Part shown: positions 1 to 12,639 of the stretch, in pieces
Layout of the letters: every line of letters begins with the position of its first letter
How positions within the stretch are numbered: position 1 is the stretch's first letter
NCBI GenBank assembly: GCA_031761405.1
Contig: JASEVX010000003.1
Coordinates: 70,430,484-70,494,483 of the forward strand
Length of the DNA: 64,000 nucleotides
Source of the DNA: Serripes groenlandicus
Lineage: Eukaryota > Mollusca > Bivalvia > Cardiida > Cardiidae
Direction of reading: 5' to 3'
Notes under the pieces: generated by a model
Databases searched by the model: none
What the model saw: only the letters and a program-made list of their open reading frames with translations
What the model was told of the DNA's origin: nothing
Position numbers and translations under genes: made by a program

Positions 1-745
1 AATATTGTACTGTATTTATATTCGTATTCGTCTCTTATGAAAAACACAAACTTTAATTAATAGACATTCTGCAGCAGTTATGTCAGTTTGAAATAAATCA
101 ATATTCGTATTCGTCTCTTATGAAAAACGCACGCTTAAATTCATAGACATTATGCAGCAGTTATGTCAGTTTGAAAATATTGTACTGTATTTATATTCGT
201 ATTCGTCTCTTATGAAAAACACAAACTTTAATTAATAGACATTCTGCAGCAGTTATGTCAGTTTGAAATAAATCTATATTCGTATTCGTCTCTTATGAAA
301 AACTCACGCTTTAATTCATAGACATTCTGCAGCAGTTATGTCAGTTTGAAAATATTGTACTGTATTTATATTCGTATTCGTCTCTTATGAAAAACACAAA
401 CTTTAATTAATAGACATTCTGCAGCAGTTATGTCAGTTTGAAATTAATCTATATTCGTATTCGTCTCTTATGAAAAACTCACGCTTTAATTCATAGACAT
501 TCTGCAGCAGTTATGTCAGTTTGAAAATATTGTACTTTATTTATATTCGTATTCGTCTCTTATGAAAAATACAAACTTTAATTAATAGACATTCTGCAGC
601 AGTTATGTCAGTTTGAAATAAATCTATATTCGTATTCGTCTCTTATGAAAAACTCACGCTTTAATTAATAGACATTCTGCAGCAGTTATATCAATTTGAA
701 GAGCTTGTATTGTATCTTTATTCGGTCTCGTCTCTTATGAACAAC
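1..745. repeat. 175-bp tandem array made of two related half-units
   Basis: The phrase aatattgtactg recurs at 1, 176, 351 and 526, a period of 175 bp. Each unit contains two related halves of about 88 bp, both carrying ttcgtattcgtctcttatga and gcagcagttatgtcagtttg. The last unit decays from about 690 onward. The array starts before the window. Confidence 0.9.
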
Positions 746-1286
746 ATACGCTTAAAATGAACTAAACTTGGATTATCCTCTGAGAAAAGAAAAAAAGAAT
801 TCTCAAAATGCATTCGATGTTGGGGTTTTTATTGGTGGGGGTGTTGGGGGTCCTTGGTATAGATGGGGGTAACTATCCTGTCCCGAGTGAGCAATTCCAA
901 AGACTTCCTCCATAACTAACTGCACTAATCTACGCTCAAGCTTCAAATGGCTCGAACAACGTTGGAATACACATATATACTCAGTGGAAAATACACGAGC
1001 CTCTTGAAATACTTGCAATATCCACTGATACACGTAGACATTGTATACATGCATATCCACGGACATGTCCTCGTTACCCCCACCAAGCCATATCATAAGC
1101 GTGTGATAATGATTTGATATAACTCCAACATTACAGCACAACAACAGACTGGCCCTTTAAAATGAGGGTGACACTAAAATAAACAAGAACTTATAATCAC
1201 GGCCGAGATAGCGTGTGACCATTTTACTCTTTCCTACATACAGACGCTGTTTGACACCAATACAATAAACGAATTTCGAAAGCACC
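746..1286. other. non-coding flank upstream of the FAXC gene
   Basis: No gene is supported. A 113-codon minus-strand frame at 803-1144 has no recognisable domain. Positions 945-1024 reappear at about 41514-41590, so this flank belongs to the segment that was partly copied to 41.5 kb. Confidence 0.5.
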
Positions 1287-1440
1287 ATAACAAAAGAAAA
1301 AAATGCTCATTTTCCTTTTGCTACAATGTTTTCAACTTTATTTAATAATTATACTTTGATTTATACAGATCTATTACATTTTCCACAAATGTTTTTAAAG
1401 CTATCTGCCGCCGATGTGTTGTATTAGGGAAATGTGTAGT
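1287..1440. repeat. copy of a dispersed palindrome-bearing repeat
   Basis: The copy contains the signature caaaag...tgctcattttccttttgc followed by acaatgttttcaac and, about 90 bp on, a degenerate form of the AAAGTCGTCTGC box. Related copies lie at 1905-2045, 13.2-13.5 kb, 16.0-16.9 kb, 37.29 kb, 39.8 kb, 41.8 kb and 44.2 kb. It ends just upstream of the predicted FAXC TATA box. Confidence 0.6.
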
Positions 1441-1441
1441 T

Positions 1442-1448
1442 TATAAAA
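1442..1448 (+). promoter_or_regulatory. candidate TATA box of the FAXC-like gene
   Basis: TATAAAA lies about 100 bp before the chosen start codon at 1548. An initiator-like agtcaaac at about 1470 is at the usual spacing. This is inferred from motif and position only. Confidence 0.4.
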
Positions 1449-1547
1449 TAGAACACTGTCGACTGTAGCAGTCAAACGTTGGAATGCACAGATAACGCTG
1501 TTTAACATATGTAGGCATTTACAATATATAGAACTTTGCGAAATGAA

Positions 1548-4500
1548 ATGGACGTGTCAAACATGAAGACGTATTTAAATGATCTAAAGGAATTGTGTGT
1601 GCAACATAGGACAGTTTCGACTGTGGCGATTATATCGGGAATCGGTGCGGCTGTGTTATTAGTGAAGAAATTACGGGGAAAACAGAAAAGGTACCATCCT
1701 TTTGATTTATAGAGTAACCTCTTATAGAATAAAGATCTTATAAACTTTTATCAAAGTGTCCTGGATTTTGAATGCGTATTACGATTGTATATGTAAATGA
1801 TATTCACTTCAAGGTCAAACCCGTAGAGGTGACAAACCCTTTCTTACTTGCAAAATCATTTCAACACATCTGAAGCAGACAGTTCAAAGTATTATCCCAA
1901 AATGAGTATTTACTAATAAGCAATTGCCCCACTTACCACAATGTTTTCAGTTCTATTTAATGATTACACTTTCTTTCATAGATATCTTCGTTATTTTTTA
2001 ATATATGTTTTTTAAAGTCGTCTGCTACAGATATGCTGTAGGTGAAAAAAGAATATGTCATTAAAGTTTCTTTTTGTGTCGACCCTTCGCACACATGTTT
2101 ATCAAAATGATTAAAAATCCGCATTGTCTTCTGTTAATAGATTGATTGATTGATTGTATAGTGTTTTACGCCGCTGTCAACAATTGTTCACTTATATCAC
2201 GGCGTTTCCTGGGTAAGTTACTAGAACTACTGGTCCATTAATTCTGACAGTAGCCTTTGACTCGAAATGCTAACCCCGCATCCCTAGGGGCCAAGTAGGG
2301 AAGCTATTACTATCAATGTTATAGTCTTTGGTATGGCCCGGCCGGGGATCGAACCCGCAACCCCCCGCATTGTCTTTTGTAAAAGAAAATCGATTTACTT
2401 ATAAGCATTTTCATGTGATTAGATTCCACCAAAGTTCAATGACAGATTCATATGAGTATGTAGACACGAACACATTCTCACCTGAGTCTCCAATCTCCGC
2501 ATTTATGTTGTAGAGAAGTAAATGCTTATTTTGACAAGAAAGGCTTGAAGAGTGACACCTCTAGTATTACATAAATGCAGTTTTAAATCGTACGAAACCG
2601 GAGACAAATCACCAGTTGTGGCTCAGTTCTTATTTTAAGAAATAATCATAAGTTGCATCGGGTTACATTGTAAAAGGGGTTTATCATATTTGTTGACAAG
2701 GAAGACTTCAGCAAGACGGTTTTTCGTATCAGATTTACCTAACAGATAATTCGTAAGGCGGTTTTTCGTATCAGATTTACCTAACACATAATGCGTAAGA
2801 CGGTTGTAAGTATCAGATTTACGAAACACATCATTCGTAAGGCGGTTGTAAATATCAGATTTACCCAACACATAATTCGTAAGGCGGTTGTAAGTTTCAG
2901 ATTTACGTAACATTTCATTCGTAAGGTGGTTGTAAGTATCATATTTAGCAAACATATCATTCGTTAGGCGGTTGTTAGTATCATATGTTCATAGCACATC
3001 ATTTGTAAGGTGGTTGTAAGTATCAGATTTACCCTAAATGTCATTCGTTAGGCGGTTGTTAGTATCACATTTACCTAACAGATCATACGTAAGGTGATTG
3101 TTAGTATCATATTTTCCTAACACATTCGTAAGGCGGTTGTAAGTACCACATTTTGATAACACATCATTCGTAAGGCGGTTGTAAGTACCAAATGTACATA
3201 ATAAATCATTCCTAAGGCGGATGTAAGTACCACATTTACATAACACATCATTCCTAAGGCGGATCTAAGTACCACATTCACATAACACGTCATTCGTAAG
3301 GCGGTTGTAAGTACCACATTTACATAACACATCATTCATAAGGCGGTTGTAAGTACCAAATTTACATAACACACCATTCATAAAGCGGTTGTAAGTACCA
3401 AGCTTACGTAACACACCATTCATAAGGCGGTTGTAAGTACCAAATTTACGTAACACATCATTCGTAAGGCGGTTGTAAGTTCAAATTTACGTAACACATC
3501 ATTCGTAATGCGGTTATTTGTATCAGATTTTCCTATCACATCATTCGCAAGACGGTTGTAAGTATTAGATTTACCTAAAACATTATTCGTAATGCGGTTG
3601 CTGATTCTAACAGTTATTTAAATGTTCAGTTTACCTATCAAACCTGGGGTCGTGGGGTCAAGGCGACTACGGCTCGGTAATTTATTATTTCCGATGATTG
3701 ACAAACGTCATTCGTTTTCCATATCCGATGATGTATTGGTAATCCCCAACCTCGGGTGTGGGAGGTCGCGGGTTCGATCCCCGGGCATATTATACCAAAT
3801 GAAAGATTGTAGTAATGGACTTACCTCTTCGGTGCTCCGGACTGTTGGGTTAGTATAACGACTGACACGCTGATGGCCTGATAAGTGGACCATGTTTACA
3901 GATGATTCATCCAGAAAACACCATGTTACTGAAAACAGCTAACATTATCAGCGGTGTTACTAAAACAGCTAGCATTATAAGCGGTGTTACTTAAAACAGC
4001 TAAAATTATCAGCGGTGTTAATAAAACAGCTAACATTATCAGCGGGTGTTACTTAAAACAGCTAAAGTTATCAGCGGTGTTACTGAAAACAGCTAACATT
4101 ATTAGCGATGTTACGAAAACAGCTAACATTATCAGTGGCGTTACTGAAAACAGCTAACATTATCAGCGGATTATCATCGGTGTTACTGAAAACAGCTAAC
4201 ATTATCAGCGGATTATCATCGGTGTTACTGAAAACAGCTAACATTATCATCGATGATACTGAAAACTGCTAACATTATCAGTGGTGTTACTAAAACAGCT
4301 AACATTTTCAGCGGTGAACATCTGGTAAAAACGTAACTAAGTTCCTTCTTTATCTTATCTTCCAGGATATGTGGTAAAGATTACCCAGCAGACACTGTGA
4401 TACTACATATCGGCAACTCTAAAGCGTCCTATGTGCCCAATCTGGGTCATTTCTGTGTAAAACTACAGACATACCTCAACGTAACGAAGATACCCTATCA

Positions 4501-7500
4501 GGTATACGTTTTCCTACATATACATAACTATGACTTGCAAACTCGAAAATATCCCGGCAATAATATGGAGCTCTATCCCAGTTTGACCCTCTAATTCTAT
4601 GTTGTTGGAACTATAAGGAATCGTAGCAGTAAGTACCCACAACATAGGTTTAATTGAGACATAAAGGAGATGTTTTCAGCAAAAGACGAGTTTACTCCGC
4701 CGTAAATATCAACAAATGAATGTATAATCATTAAATCAAGTTTTAAATGTGTCAGATCCCTCTTACTTTACCCTACTGGGTTACTTAAGTATTACATGTA
4801 CCCCTACCAACAAGCAACCAATCTGAAACAGACAAGTTTGAACACGTATTGGCAATGTTATAGAAAATATATATAACAAGTATAAATGAAGGCGAATAGA
4901 GTTGAACACATTATGGCGAAAGAAGAAGTTCCTCAGTAATATAACGTATCGGATATATTAATATTAACCCTTTAAAATAAAGACCAGGGCAAAACCATAT
5001 AACTTATCTAACACTGAAGGTATCGCAAGATATCAATGTTTCCACGCGTCAGGCAGGTATCGCTGCTATTCTCTTAATACTTCCTTTGTATTGTTTACGT
5101 AAATGCTCATCATCCGGGCAACTGATAATCTCACATGGATATGATTCTCAAGTATTCTTAACCCCGTATATTTCTATAATCTCCGTAGTATATACATGTT
5201 CTATGTATTTATAATAGAAATTAACGAATTCAAGACTACGGGAGTCAGTCACACGAATACGTTGACGTCCATGATAGGAATCCAAGTGGTAACCGTCAGA
5301 TATATCGGGACCTTGAGTACCGGCTCCAATCCCCGTTCCTGGCTACACTTGTCGATGATCTTCGGGCGGGCCAAGTTTCATAGCCTAGTACTGATTTATC
5401 ACGCATAAGTATTTTGTCGCCATGATATGAATAAAACACCGAGGAATACGACATAAGACGCCAATTAAACACATTGAAGTTACTGGCACTCTGATTATGC
5501 ACTATGAAAATACAAGGATTGTACCTACATCGGACGCTCCCCATTTCCAAACAATATTTAATATATCTATAGGTGCTACCTATTTACGAAAAAACAGTAA
5601 GATGATTGTAAAAAAATTAAAGAGCATACTTTGGCAATAAGAATGATTTATAAGTAATTGACTAGACGATAATAATGTTAATCTCATGTTTTTCGCATGA
5701 TCACAAAATGTTAGAAATTCGTTTTGCTGACGTCTATTATTACGAACAGAAAATAATAAAGTAAAGACTTTAAAAAAAAATCAATGAATAAAATTTAAAA
5801 TGAACGATGTTTAAAGATGAGGGTCAAGATGCTTAAGGCCCTTAATCAATTACCTGTATTATGGTAAATAAGCAAATGTGTAACAGCCCTTTTCTGATGC
5901 CATCTGGCAACTACCTTTTTAAACCAGTCAATATGACTGGAACAAGCTATGTAAGAAGTCACATTTCTGCTTAACCCTTTCGCTAATAGAGACGGTTTCT
6001 GATTCCTTTGCAGCGGACGACTTAGGAAACGATTGTCGCCAAAGGTACAATTGCTCAATATGTGAAAGTTATCCTTTTTCAACAATATTTGATAAATAAT
6101 TATACACTGTATGAGTGAATCTATAACTCATGCATAGGACTTTGGGGTATTTAATGTTGATACCACTTTTTTTTGCGGGAAACGACGTCGCTCCATTTGA
6201 AGTTACGCCAAAGGAAGTGTTACGGAAATGACGTACAGTCAACATTTATGTTCTGACGTCGAATTGCGGTCATTTATTTAAAAGTTCCATTTATCTTTTA
6301 ACTTGTTTGTACAAAAGTTAGATCAAACGAAAATAACACAGCACTTTTATGACCTTAAATGTCGCTTTAGATTATTTGTTTTAAAGATTAACTAGACAAC
6401 AATAATTTTCAATCTGTGTTTTATACATTACCAAAATGGCGGCCCCCATGGAATTTGCCAGTTTCATTTGAGAAAGCTTCATGGGTTATCAAAAAAAAAA
6501 AAAAAGTCTAACACCTGTTACCTATGAGCGAAAAAACCCCATTCATGTGTTTTTTTCGTATTAAAAAAATGACCATATAATTTCTTTTTAACGATAAACT
6601 ATCATGCTGCTGTACGCGACTTCAGGCAGCATGTGATTACCATGCGCTACATAAAACATAACACAACATTTGCGAACACTGTAGCCCAAAATCAGTTAAA
6701 TTAGTTAAAATAAAAGAGCTGCCACTATCAACCGCCGGTTTGGTATTTGACTTTAAAAGAAACCTTTTAAAATACCTTCGACATTTTAGTAGTCATATCA
6801 TCTGTACTATGGTCTTCTGTCTATTAAAGGTTTGCTACGAAAGATTACCAGCACCCAAAAACAAGATACCATGGATTGAGTTCAATGGGGTGAGCATGGG
6901 AGATTCCCAACTAATCATAAACTTTCTGAACAAACAATTTAACGTGGACTTGAACAAATCACTCACGAAAACGCAGAGAGCGGAGGCATGGGCGATACAG
7001 AAGTGGCTAGAGGAGTTCACGTATTGGTTCGTGTTATTTCTTGATTGATTGTTTGATTACCAAATCTAAATACTAAAACTGGTACACACTACCTTTATGT
7101 TGAAACAGAACAAAATTAATTGGAACTTTAATTTTGATAACTGGAAATGTTAAATATTGTTCACATTTATAACAGTAAAACACTGAAAACAGAAAGACAC
7201 ATTGGATATTGGACATTTAAAACATTGTTTAAATTTATACATTGAAAACGGAAAGGCCTTTTGGCTGTTGGGCAGGAAGATCTGTTAAAATCCAAACTAA
7301 GGTAATTAGATAGCTGAAATATAGAACCATTTACACATGAGTCATGACAAGATATCAAAATAACCAATATTGGATGGACAGTAATATCATTGCTCACATA
7401 CTGAATCATTTGCGCGTTGTTGCGGAACACCATTTATAGAGAAAGAATCAACTAATGTAAATTGAGACCAATATGTGCATCTGCGCATGTTATTCTCCGT

Positions 7501-10500
7501 CTGTACTGTTCGTATAGTTTATCTGCGGAAAATGTTCAAGGAATTTCTGATGTACATATAGATTACATTGATATACAGACATATCTTGAATATTTCTACA
7601 AGGTTCTGGAGAACGGCTTTTATATGAAACACTTCCGTTTGTTTGGGATTTATCCTGTTGTCAATGTGGTTATCTTTGTTGCCGAATGATGAGTGAATGA
7701 TATTTAAGACCCAACCAGGGTTCGATCCTTCGAACATGTACTATTGTAATGTAAACTTCAGTTAAACAGGTAAAGACCATACTTGAACTGGTTAATCAAA
7801 GGTAAAAGTAATGCCTATACTAGAACTGTTTAATCAAAAAACAATGTAAGGCCTTTACTAGAACTGTTCAATCAAAGACCAATACAAGCCTATACTAGAA
7901 CTGTTTAATCAAAAACCAATGTAAGGCCTATACTAGAACTGTTTAATCAAAAAACAATGTAAGGCCTTTACTAGAACTGTTTAATCAAAGACCAATACAA
8001 GCCTATACTAGAACTGTTTAATCAAAGACCAATCGAATGCCTATACTAGAACTGGTAAATCGAATGACAATGTAAGGCCTATACTAGAACTGTTTTATCA
8101 AAAGCCACGGTTAGGTCTATAATATAATTGGTAATTCAAAGACCAAGGCTAGGCCTATTCTATAACTGGTTAATCAGGAAAAGACCAAGGTAAGGCCTAT
8201 AGTAGAACTGGTTAATCAAAGACCAAGGTTAAACCTTTCCCAGAACTGGTTTATTAAATACCAAGTTTAGGCCTATACTAGCATTTGTTAATCGAAGACC
8301 AATGTAAGGCTTAAACTTGGACTGACTTATCAAAGACCAATGGAAGGCCTAAACTATAACTGGTTAATCAAAGACCAAGGTTAGACCTTTACTAGAAATG
8401 GTTAATCAAAGACCAAGGTAAGGCCTATACTAGCATTGGTTAATCTAATACCAAGGTAAGGCCTATACTAGAACTGTTTCATCACTCATGGATCATAGGC
8501 CAGTGAACTTCAACCGTCATACAATTGAAATATGCTTGCCAAAGTTGTAAAATTAAATTAATCAATTAATTATATTTTCAGGCTCAACGTGCATATCAGA
8601 TGGGTTATTTTACTTGACGATCAGCTGTCATGTGGCAATCTTGCTTACTCGAAATTTTCGACCATCATGCTTGGTTTCTTGTATAAACGGAGATTGCCCA
8701 AAACTATGTCCATCATTGGCGTCGGAAGGCATACCGATCAGGAAGTGTTCGACATGATGCAATTCGACCTAAGACAACTGGCATTGCTGATAGGTACATT
8801 CTTTCTTTCAATTTTCGAACAAATAGTTTTGCCTGGTAGCGTTCGTATAGCATAAAACAAACATGGTGTACATAAATATTGAACACAAATTAAACCAGGG
8901 ACATTCAATAAAGTTTCACTCTATCGGATATTTGTTCACGTCAATCCTTCAAAGTATTCCCCGGGCCCAGATACAGATTCTGATGTATTTCAATCCACAA
9001 TCGTAATGCTGCAAAGTAGTCAAAGTTTTGTATTGCAGAACCATAGCACTGCTAGTGGCATAGCACTTACCTATTTTGTTTAACAATGGAAATACGATCG
9101 ATGCTAAACCTTTGTACCACAGTGCCTCAAACATTTGCAGAAAATGGCATAGAAACCCTTAAATGACCGGCCGTCCCTGCCTTTTACCAAGACATTGTTT
9201 GTAATGTATGCGTCATTGGGGTTCAAACAATGAACACCATAGCTTCATCCCCTGTGAGCAACTTGCATTTTTATGTTTTTCAAAAGTGCTTGAGAATAAT
9301 CGAAACGTTTGACCTTTTGATCTGGGGTCAGAATCAATATCTATTTCGATGTGTTAAAGTGGAGATTTATATTCATTTCGATGTGAAAAGAATTGAGATT
9401 TATATCCATTTCGATGTGATAAAGTGGAGATTTATATCCATTTTGAAGGTTATAAACAGTAGTTTAATACCCATTTTCGCAGGTGATAAACAGTACATAA
9501 TGGGCGGTGACTCACCAACAGAATTGGACTGCGCAGCTTTTGGTCAGTTATCACAGATACGATGGGCAACACCAGACTCTTGTCCTGGAAAGCAGCTTTT
9601 AAAAGGTACAAATTCTCACCAATAAGACATTTAAGCCACCCGAAACCCGGCTGTCAAGTTTTGTAATTAACAGCAACTTCGATCAGCCGCTAACTAACTT
9701 GTATATCGTCTTCGTCTGGTTGTACAGTAATTTACAAAATGGAATTGCAAAACATACTTAGATCAGACAGATCGGCAAGATGATCTGCATCTTTGTGTCG
9801 GTCGCAAAGTCCTGGGATCGGATTTCATTATTGTTGTTCTATTGAAGTATTATTAAATTTAGTTCACATTGAATTGAAGCAAGTTGTTTTAATTCATGCG
9901 TATCGCTATCAGTGTGTGTCTCCTGAGTTCTCAACACGTACTTGATCATGTGGGGAGTTACTCAATCAATACTCATTTAAAGTGTGTGGAGAGGTACTCA
10001 AATAGTACTTACTTAAAATATGAGGTGGATATTCAATCAATACTGTCTTTGAGTATTTCGAAAAATTACTTTATACTTAATATTTTCGAGTGTGGTGGAA
10101 GTTTCTAAATCAGTTCTCATTTATAGTATAATAGTTAAAATAGTTATACTCAACAAGTATTCATTTCAAATATATGGGGAGGCTAACAATAAGTTATTTG
10201 ATCGATTATGGGGGGAAGTACCCAATCAGTACTTGTTTCAAGTATGAAGGTGCGGTACTCGGCCAGTACTATATTCCAGTTTTGGGAGAGGTATTCAATC
10301 ACTACTCTTTTCGTGTTTGTCGGGAGATACTCAACTAGTACTCTATTTGAATATGTGGAGATTTACTTAACTCTTTTCGAGCATTTGGTGGATATACTCA
10401 ACCAGTACTGTTTGTGTGTATATTGAGAGGTTCGTAACCAGTTTTCATTTCGAATATGTTGGGAGGTTTTCGATCAATGCTATTTTAGATTATGAGGGGA

Positions 10501-11295
10501 GATACTTAATTAGTACCTTTTTCGAGTATGTTGGAAGGTACTCAATCACTTCTCTTTTCAATTATGTGTAGAGATTTTCAACCAGTACTCATTTCGAATA
10601 TGTGGGGAGGTACTCAATCAGTACTCTTTTCGAGATGGATACTCTACTCAACTTAGTCTCCAACGTTTCTCGAGTTTATTTTAAGGACAAAGCCTATCCC
10701 ACTGTGCACAGATTATTTCAAAAACACACAACGTCGGTTATATGACATAAATCCATTAGTTCTGAAAAATGTGACACACCCTGCAAAGTAGTTAAACTGG
10801 CGTGATGCAGCCAAGCAAATTTAACGTTATAGATAGCGTTTAGAGTTATTTCAAACTGTTAACAATGTCAAACTAACAATTATTTGGATTTTTCGTTCAA
10901 AACAAACATAGTTCTTGTCAAAATTAAATTAACATGGTAAGACAAACTAACTAAAATATGGTTAAACCTGCAAACTTGTCTTGTATCGGGAGCGCTTAAG
11001 TGAAGATACGCTAGCGGTTTTACACACCATGTCTGGAAAGTCTTGTCTAAAGTTTTGGAATATCTCACGGGTAGAAATCTGCCTGTTTTGATGAGTCTGT
11101 ACCGATCCCTATATATGCGATAGCGTGATACCAGGGGAAGTAATCACTCTACACACGTTGTGTGAATCAGGGACTGGGTTACGTTATGTATTTCTAATTT
11201 CAGGGGAATTGGCTAATCTGATGGCGTATACTGACAGAATAAAGTCTAATTTCTGGCCGAATTGGAACCAGTTGATCATCAAACCTAAGCAATGA
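1548..11295 (+). CDS. FAXC: FAXC-like (failed axon connections) GST-fold membrane protein, complete, 6 exons
   Basis: Coding exons are 1548-1690, 4366-4501, 6830-7020, 8582-8793, 9483-9605 and 11204-11295 (TGA), giving 298 aa. Every intron is GT-AG and all phases join. The start is the ATG at 1548; an ATG at 1543 in another frame stops after seven codons. Exon 1 encodes a short N-terminus and one hydrophobic segment (about residues 23-40, TVAIISGIGAAVLLV) followed by basic residues, a likely membrane anchor. Exons 2-3 encode a thioredoxin-like GST N-domain (HFCVKLQTYL, KIPWIEFNG, DSQLIINFL). Exons 4-6 encode the GST C-domain (GVGRHTDQEVF, DLRQLALLIGDKQYIMG, ELDCAAFGQLSQI, FWPNW). Order and motifs match metazoan FAXC/metaxin-like proteins, named for Drosophila fax, which acts in axon development. 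Enzymatic activity is not established for the family. Introns are full of minisatellites and one SINE. Confidence 0.88.
2135..2366 (-). mobile_element. tRNA-derived SINE with target-site duplication
   Basis: Read on the minus strand, it begins with a tRNA-like B box (gggttcgatccccggc) and ends in gcggcgtaaaacac...(AATC)n. It is flanked by gcattgtcttctgt (2121-2134) and gcattgtcttttgt (2367-2380), a 14-bp duplication with one mismatch. The same insertion sits in both other copies of this segment. Confidence 0.75.
2745..3600. repeat. 42-43-bp minisatellite in FAXC intron 1
   Basis: About 20 degenerate units of the type ggcggttgtaagtaccacat + ttacataacacatcattcgtaa. The matching array in the right arm (60250-60570) has only about 7 units. 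Short open frames on the minus strand here are periodic and not coding. Confidence 0.88.
3742..3800 (+). mobile_element. tRNA-like SINE head fragment
   Basis: gaggtcgcgggttcgatccc is a pol III B-box-like sequence followed by ataccaaatg, as in the other SINEs of this window. There is no cloverleaf, so it is not a tRNA gene. The right-arm counterpart is near 60090-60145. Confidence 0.5.
3935..4315. repeat. about 31-bp minisatellite directly before FAXC exon 2
   Basis: Units of gttactgaaaacagctaaca + ttatcagcggt repeat 11-12 times, some with an extra gattatcatcg. The array ends about 50 bp before the exon 2 acceptor (4364-4365). The right-arm counterpart is 59715-60005. Confidence 0.88.
5565..6555. 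other. about 1-kb segment present only in the left arm
   Basis: Left and right arms align up to aacaatatttaata and again from attaaaaaaatgaccat, but the right arm joins these directly at about 58200-58212. Either this is an insertion on the left or a deletion on the right; AT-rich microhomology at the joint leaves it open. No domain was recognised inside. Confidence 0.65.
7760..8490. repeat. about 38-bp minisatellite before FAXC exon 4
   Basis: Units of the type aggcctatactagaactg + tttaatcaaagaccaatgta, roughly 19 copies. The array stops about 90 bp before the exon 4 acceptor. The right-arm counterpart is 56135-56775. Confidence 0.88.
9345..9450. repeat. short 36-bp tandem repeat in FAXC intron 4
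   Basis: About three units of aaagtggagatttatatcca + tttcgatgtgat. The right-arm copy of this repeat (about 54040-54117 and 55265-55290) is split by a LINE insertion. Confidence 0.75.
9900..10660. repeat. about 40-bp minisatellite in FAXC intron 5
   Basis: Degenerate units built on tactcaatcagtactc and tttcgagtatgtggggagg. The right-arm counterpart is 52850-53590. Confidence 0.85.
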
Positions 11296-11329
11296 ACTCC
11301 TAGCTATCATGGGACATTATTCTTATACA

Positions 11330-11335
11330 AATAAA
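11330..11335 (+). terminator. candidate polyadenylation signal of the FAXC-like gene
   Basis: AATAAA lies 34 bp after the TGA stop. This is the nearest canonical signal; the short distance makes it plausible but unproven. Confidence 0.45.
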
Positions 11336-12360
11336 CACGTGTTTGATTGCTGAACATGTTTGTTACATACTCGATCACAACGGTCATACTTATGTACATG
11401 TTTATGTTTAAATGACGTATGTTTGAATGACGTATGTTTGAATGACGTTGATGTAAATAATTAAAGACTAAACGCTATACCAATGTGACTGTTGCTTTTC
11501 TTCAGTATCTACTTCTAAGACCATTCATAGTGTATTGACTTACCTCCACTTGTACTAAATGTTTCAAAGGTATATACAAAAAATATGAATGCGAGTATAT
11601 CAAGGCGACAGTGCAATTATCATAATGAAACCTATCTATGCACGGGCGTCTGGAGCAGATAGACATACTTATTTCCCTGACAACTCAATAGACCTATGAA
11701 ATAACAACAACATGAATTTCAAAAACCCTTTTTATTGAAATACCTTAACTGATATTAATTTGTTAAAGTTCCAAATTCGTTGACACCATTAGCCTCTAAT
11801 GAGTGCAGTTTTTGACATAACAATATTGTGACTCTTGCTAACCCAACGTCCATGTCTTTTAAATTTCTTGATATCCAAGAGCTGAACATTTAAACATTCG
11901 TAACTGAACATAATTATGTACCCGTCTTCGCGATTGAAATCCATGAACCATATCTGTATTTGTCTCTATTAATACTTTCAATAAATATAAACATATATGT
12001 GGAATGGAATGTAATATCTGGAACTTTAATGTTCAATAATTTCGCACTTCTCATGAAGCCAGAAAATCCAATCTAGATAGCACATATTACACGCTGTGAC
12101 TTTATATTCCTGTTTTCATACAGTCTAGTGTATACTGAAGAAATTATATCTACTGTAATGGGTTCTTTTCTCTCTGTTTCTTTAGCTAAAATACACTTTC
12201 TAGACTCTTAACCAATGTTTACCAGCTTTGAGCATGTTGGCTAAACCAGTGTGTGTATACAACATGACTTTGACGTCACAAATGCTACGGTTGACATAAA
12301 TATTTACCTCGGCTTAGAAAGTTAAAACAAAGGTAACTTTTTTATTTCTTTATCATTTTT
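11336..12360. other. intergenic, nothing recognised
   Basis: AT-rich sequence without domains or long frames. Two copies of gacgtatgtttgaat occur near 11414-11445. Confidence 0.4.
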
Positions 12361-12368
12361 AATGAAAC

Positions 12369-12416
12369 ATGGCGCAGTCTACGCCGCTTACAGAGCCCTA
12401 TCTACAAGAATTAAAG
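12369..12416 (+). other. candidate short first exon (MAQSTPLTEPYLQELK)
   Basis: An ATG in the context aaacatggcg opens 16 codons ending in AAG, followed by a gtaaat donor. A downstream acceptor at about 12616 (ttattttag) keeps the frame for some 26 codons and then stops. No family is recognised; it could be chance. Confidence 0.18.
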
Positions 12417-12639
12417 GTAAATATCTAATCATCACAAACAAATTACACCATCAAATTTTTTTTTAATAACATTCAAGCATAACAAATCACTAACAACATT
12501 TAGATTTTTTTTTTAAATTTTCATAAATATAGTTTAAGCATAACTGTATCAAAATTCACCTTAAAACTCATAGATAACCAGACTTCTTTTCAAATAAAAT
12601 AAAACCTTATTTTAGGTGGTGCGTTCGAGATTTCGAGTT

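Larger units (their letters stand above)
1946..10798 (+). repeat. left arm of a large inverted duplication
   Basis: The reverse complement of this block is at 52562-61320. Anchor pairs: 2121-2380 with 60911-61166, exon 2 with 59533-59668, exon 3 with 57446-57636, 7519-7737 with 56789-57007, exon 4 with 55835-56046, 8949-9134 with 55494-55679, exon 5 with 53879-54001, and 10740-10797 with 52563-52625. Similarity stops just after gttaaactgg (about 10798), before exon 6. Confidence 0.92.

Noticed and set aside
803..1144. 113-codon minus-strand gene
   Set aside because: No recognisable domain and only a fragment survives in the third copy at 41.5 kb; no sign of coding conservation.
2635..3456. 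Several small minus-strand proteins with repeated TYNRLTN-type units
   Set aside because: Artefacts of the 42-43-bp intron minisatellite.
3742..3800. tRNA gene on the basis of ggttcgatccc
   Set aside because: Only the B-box half is tRNA-like; no cloverleaf can be drawn.
9230..9482. N-terminal extension of the frame containing FAXC exon 5
   Set aside because: Upstream part is intron 4 including a tandem repeat; the AG acceptor at 9481-9482 gives the correct phase with exon 4.
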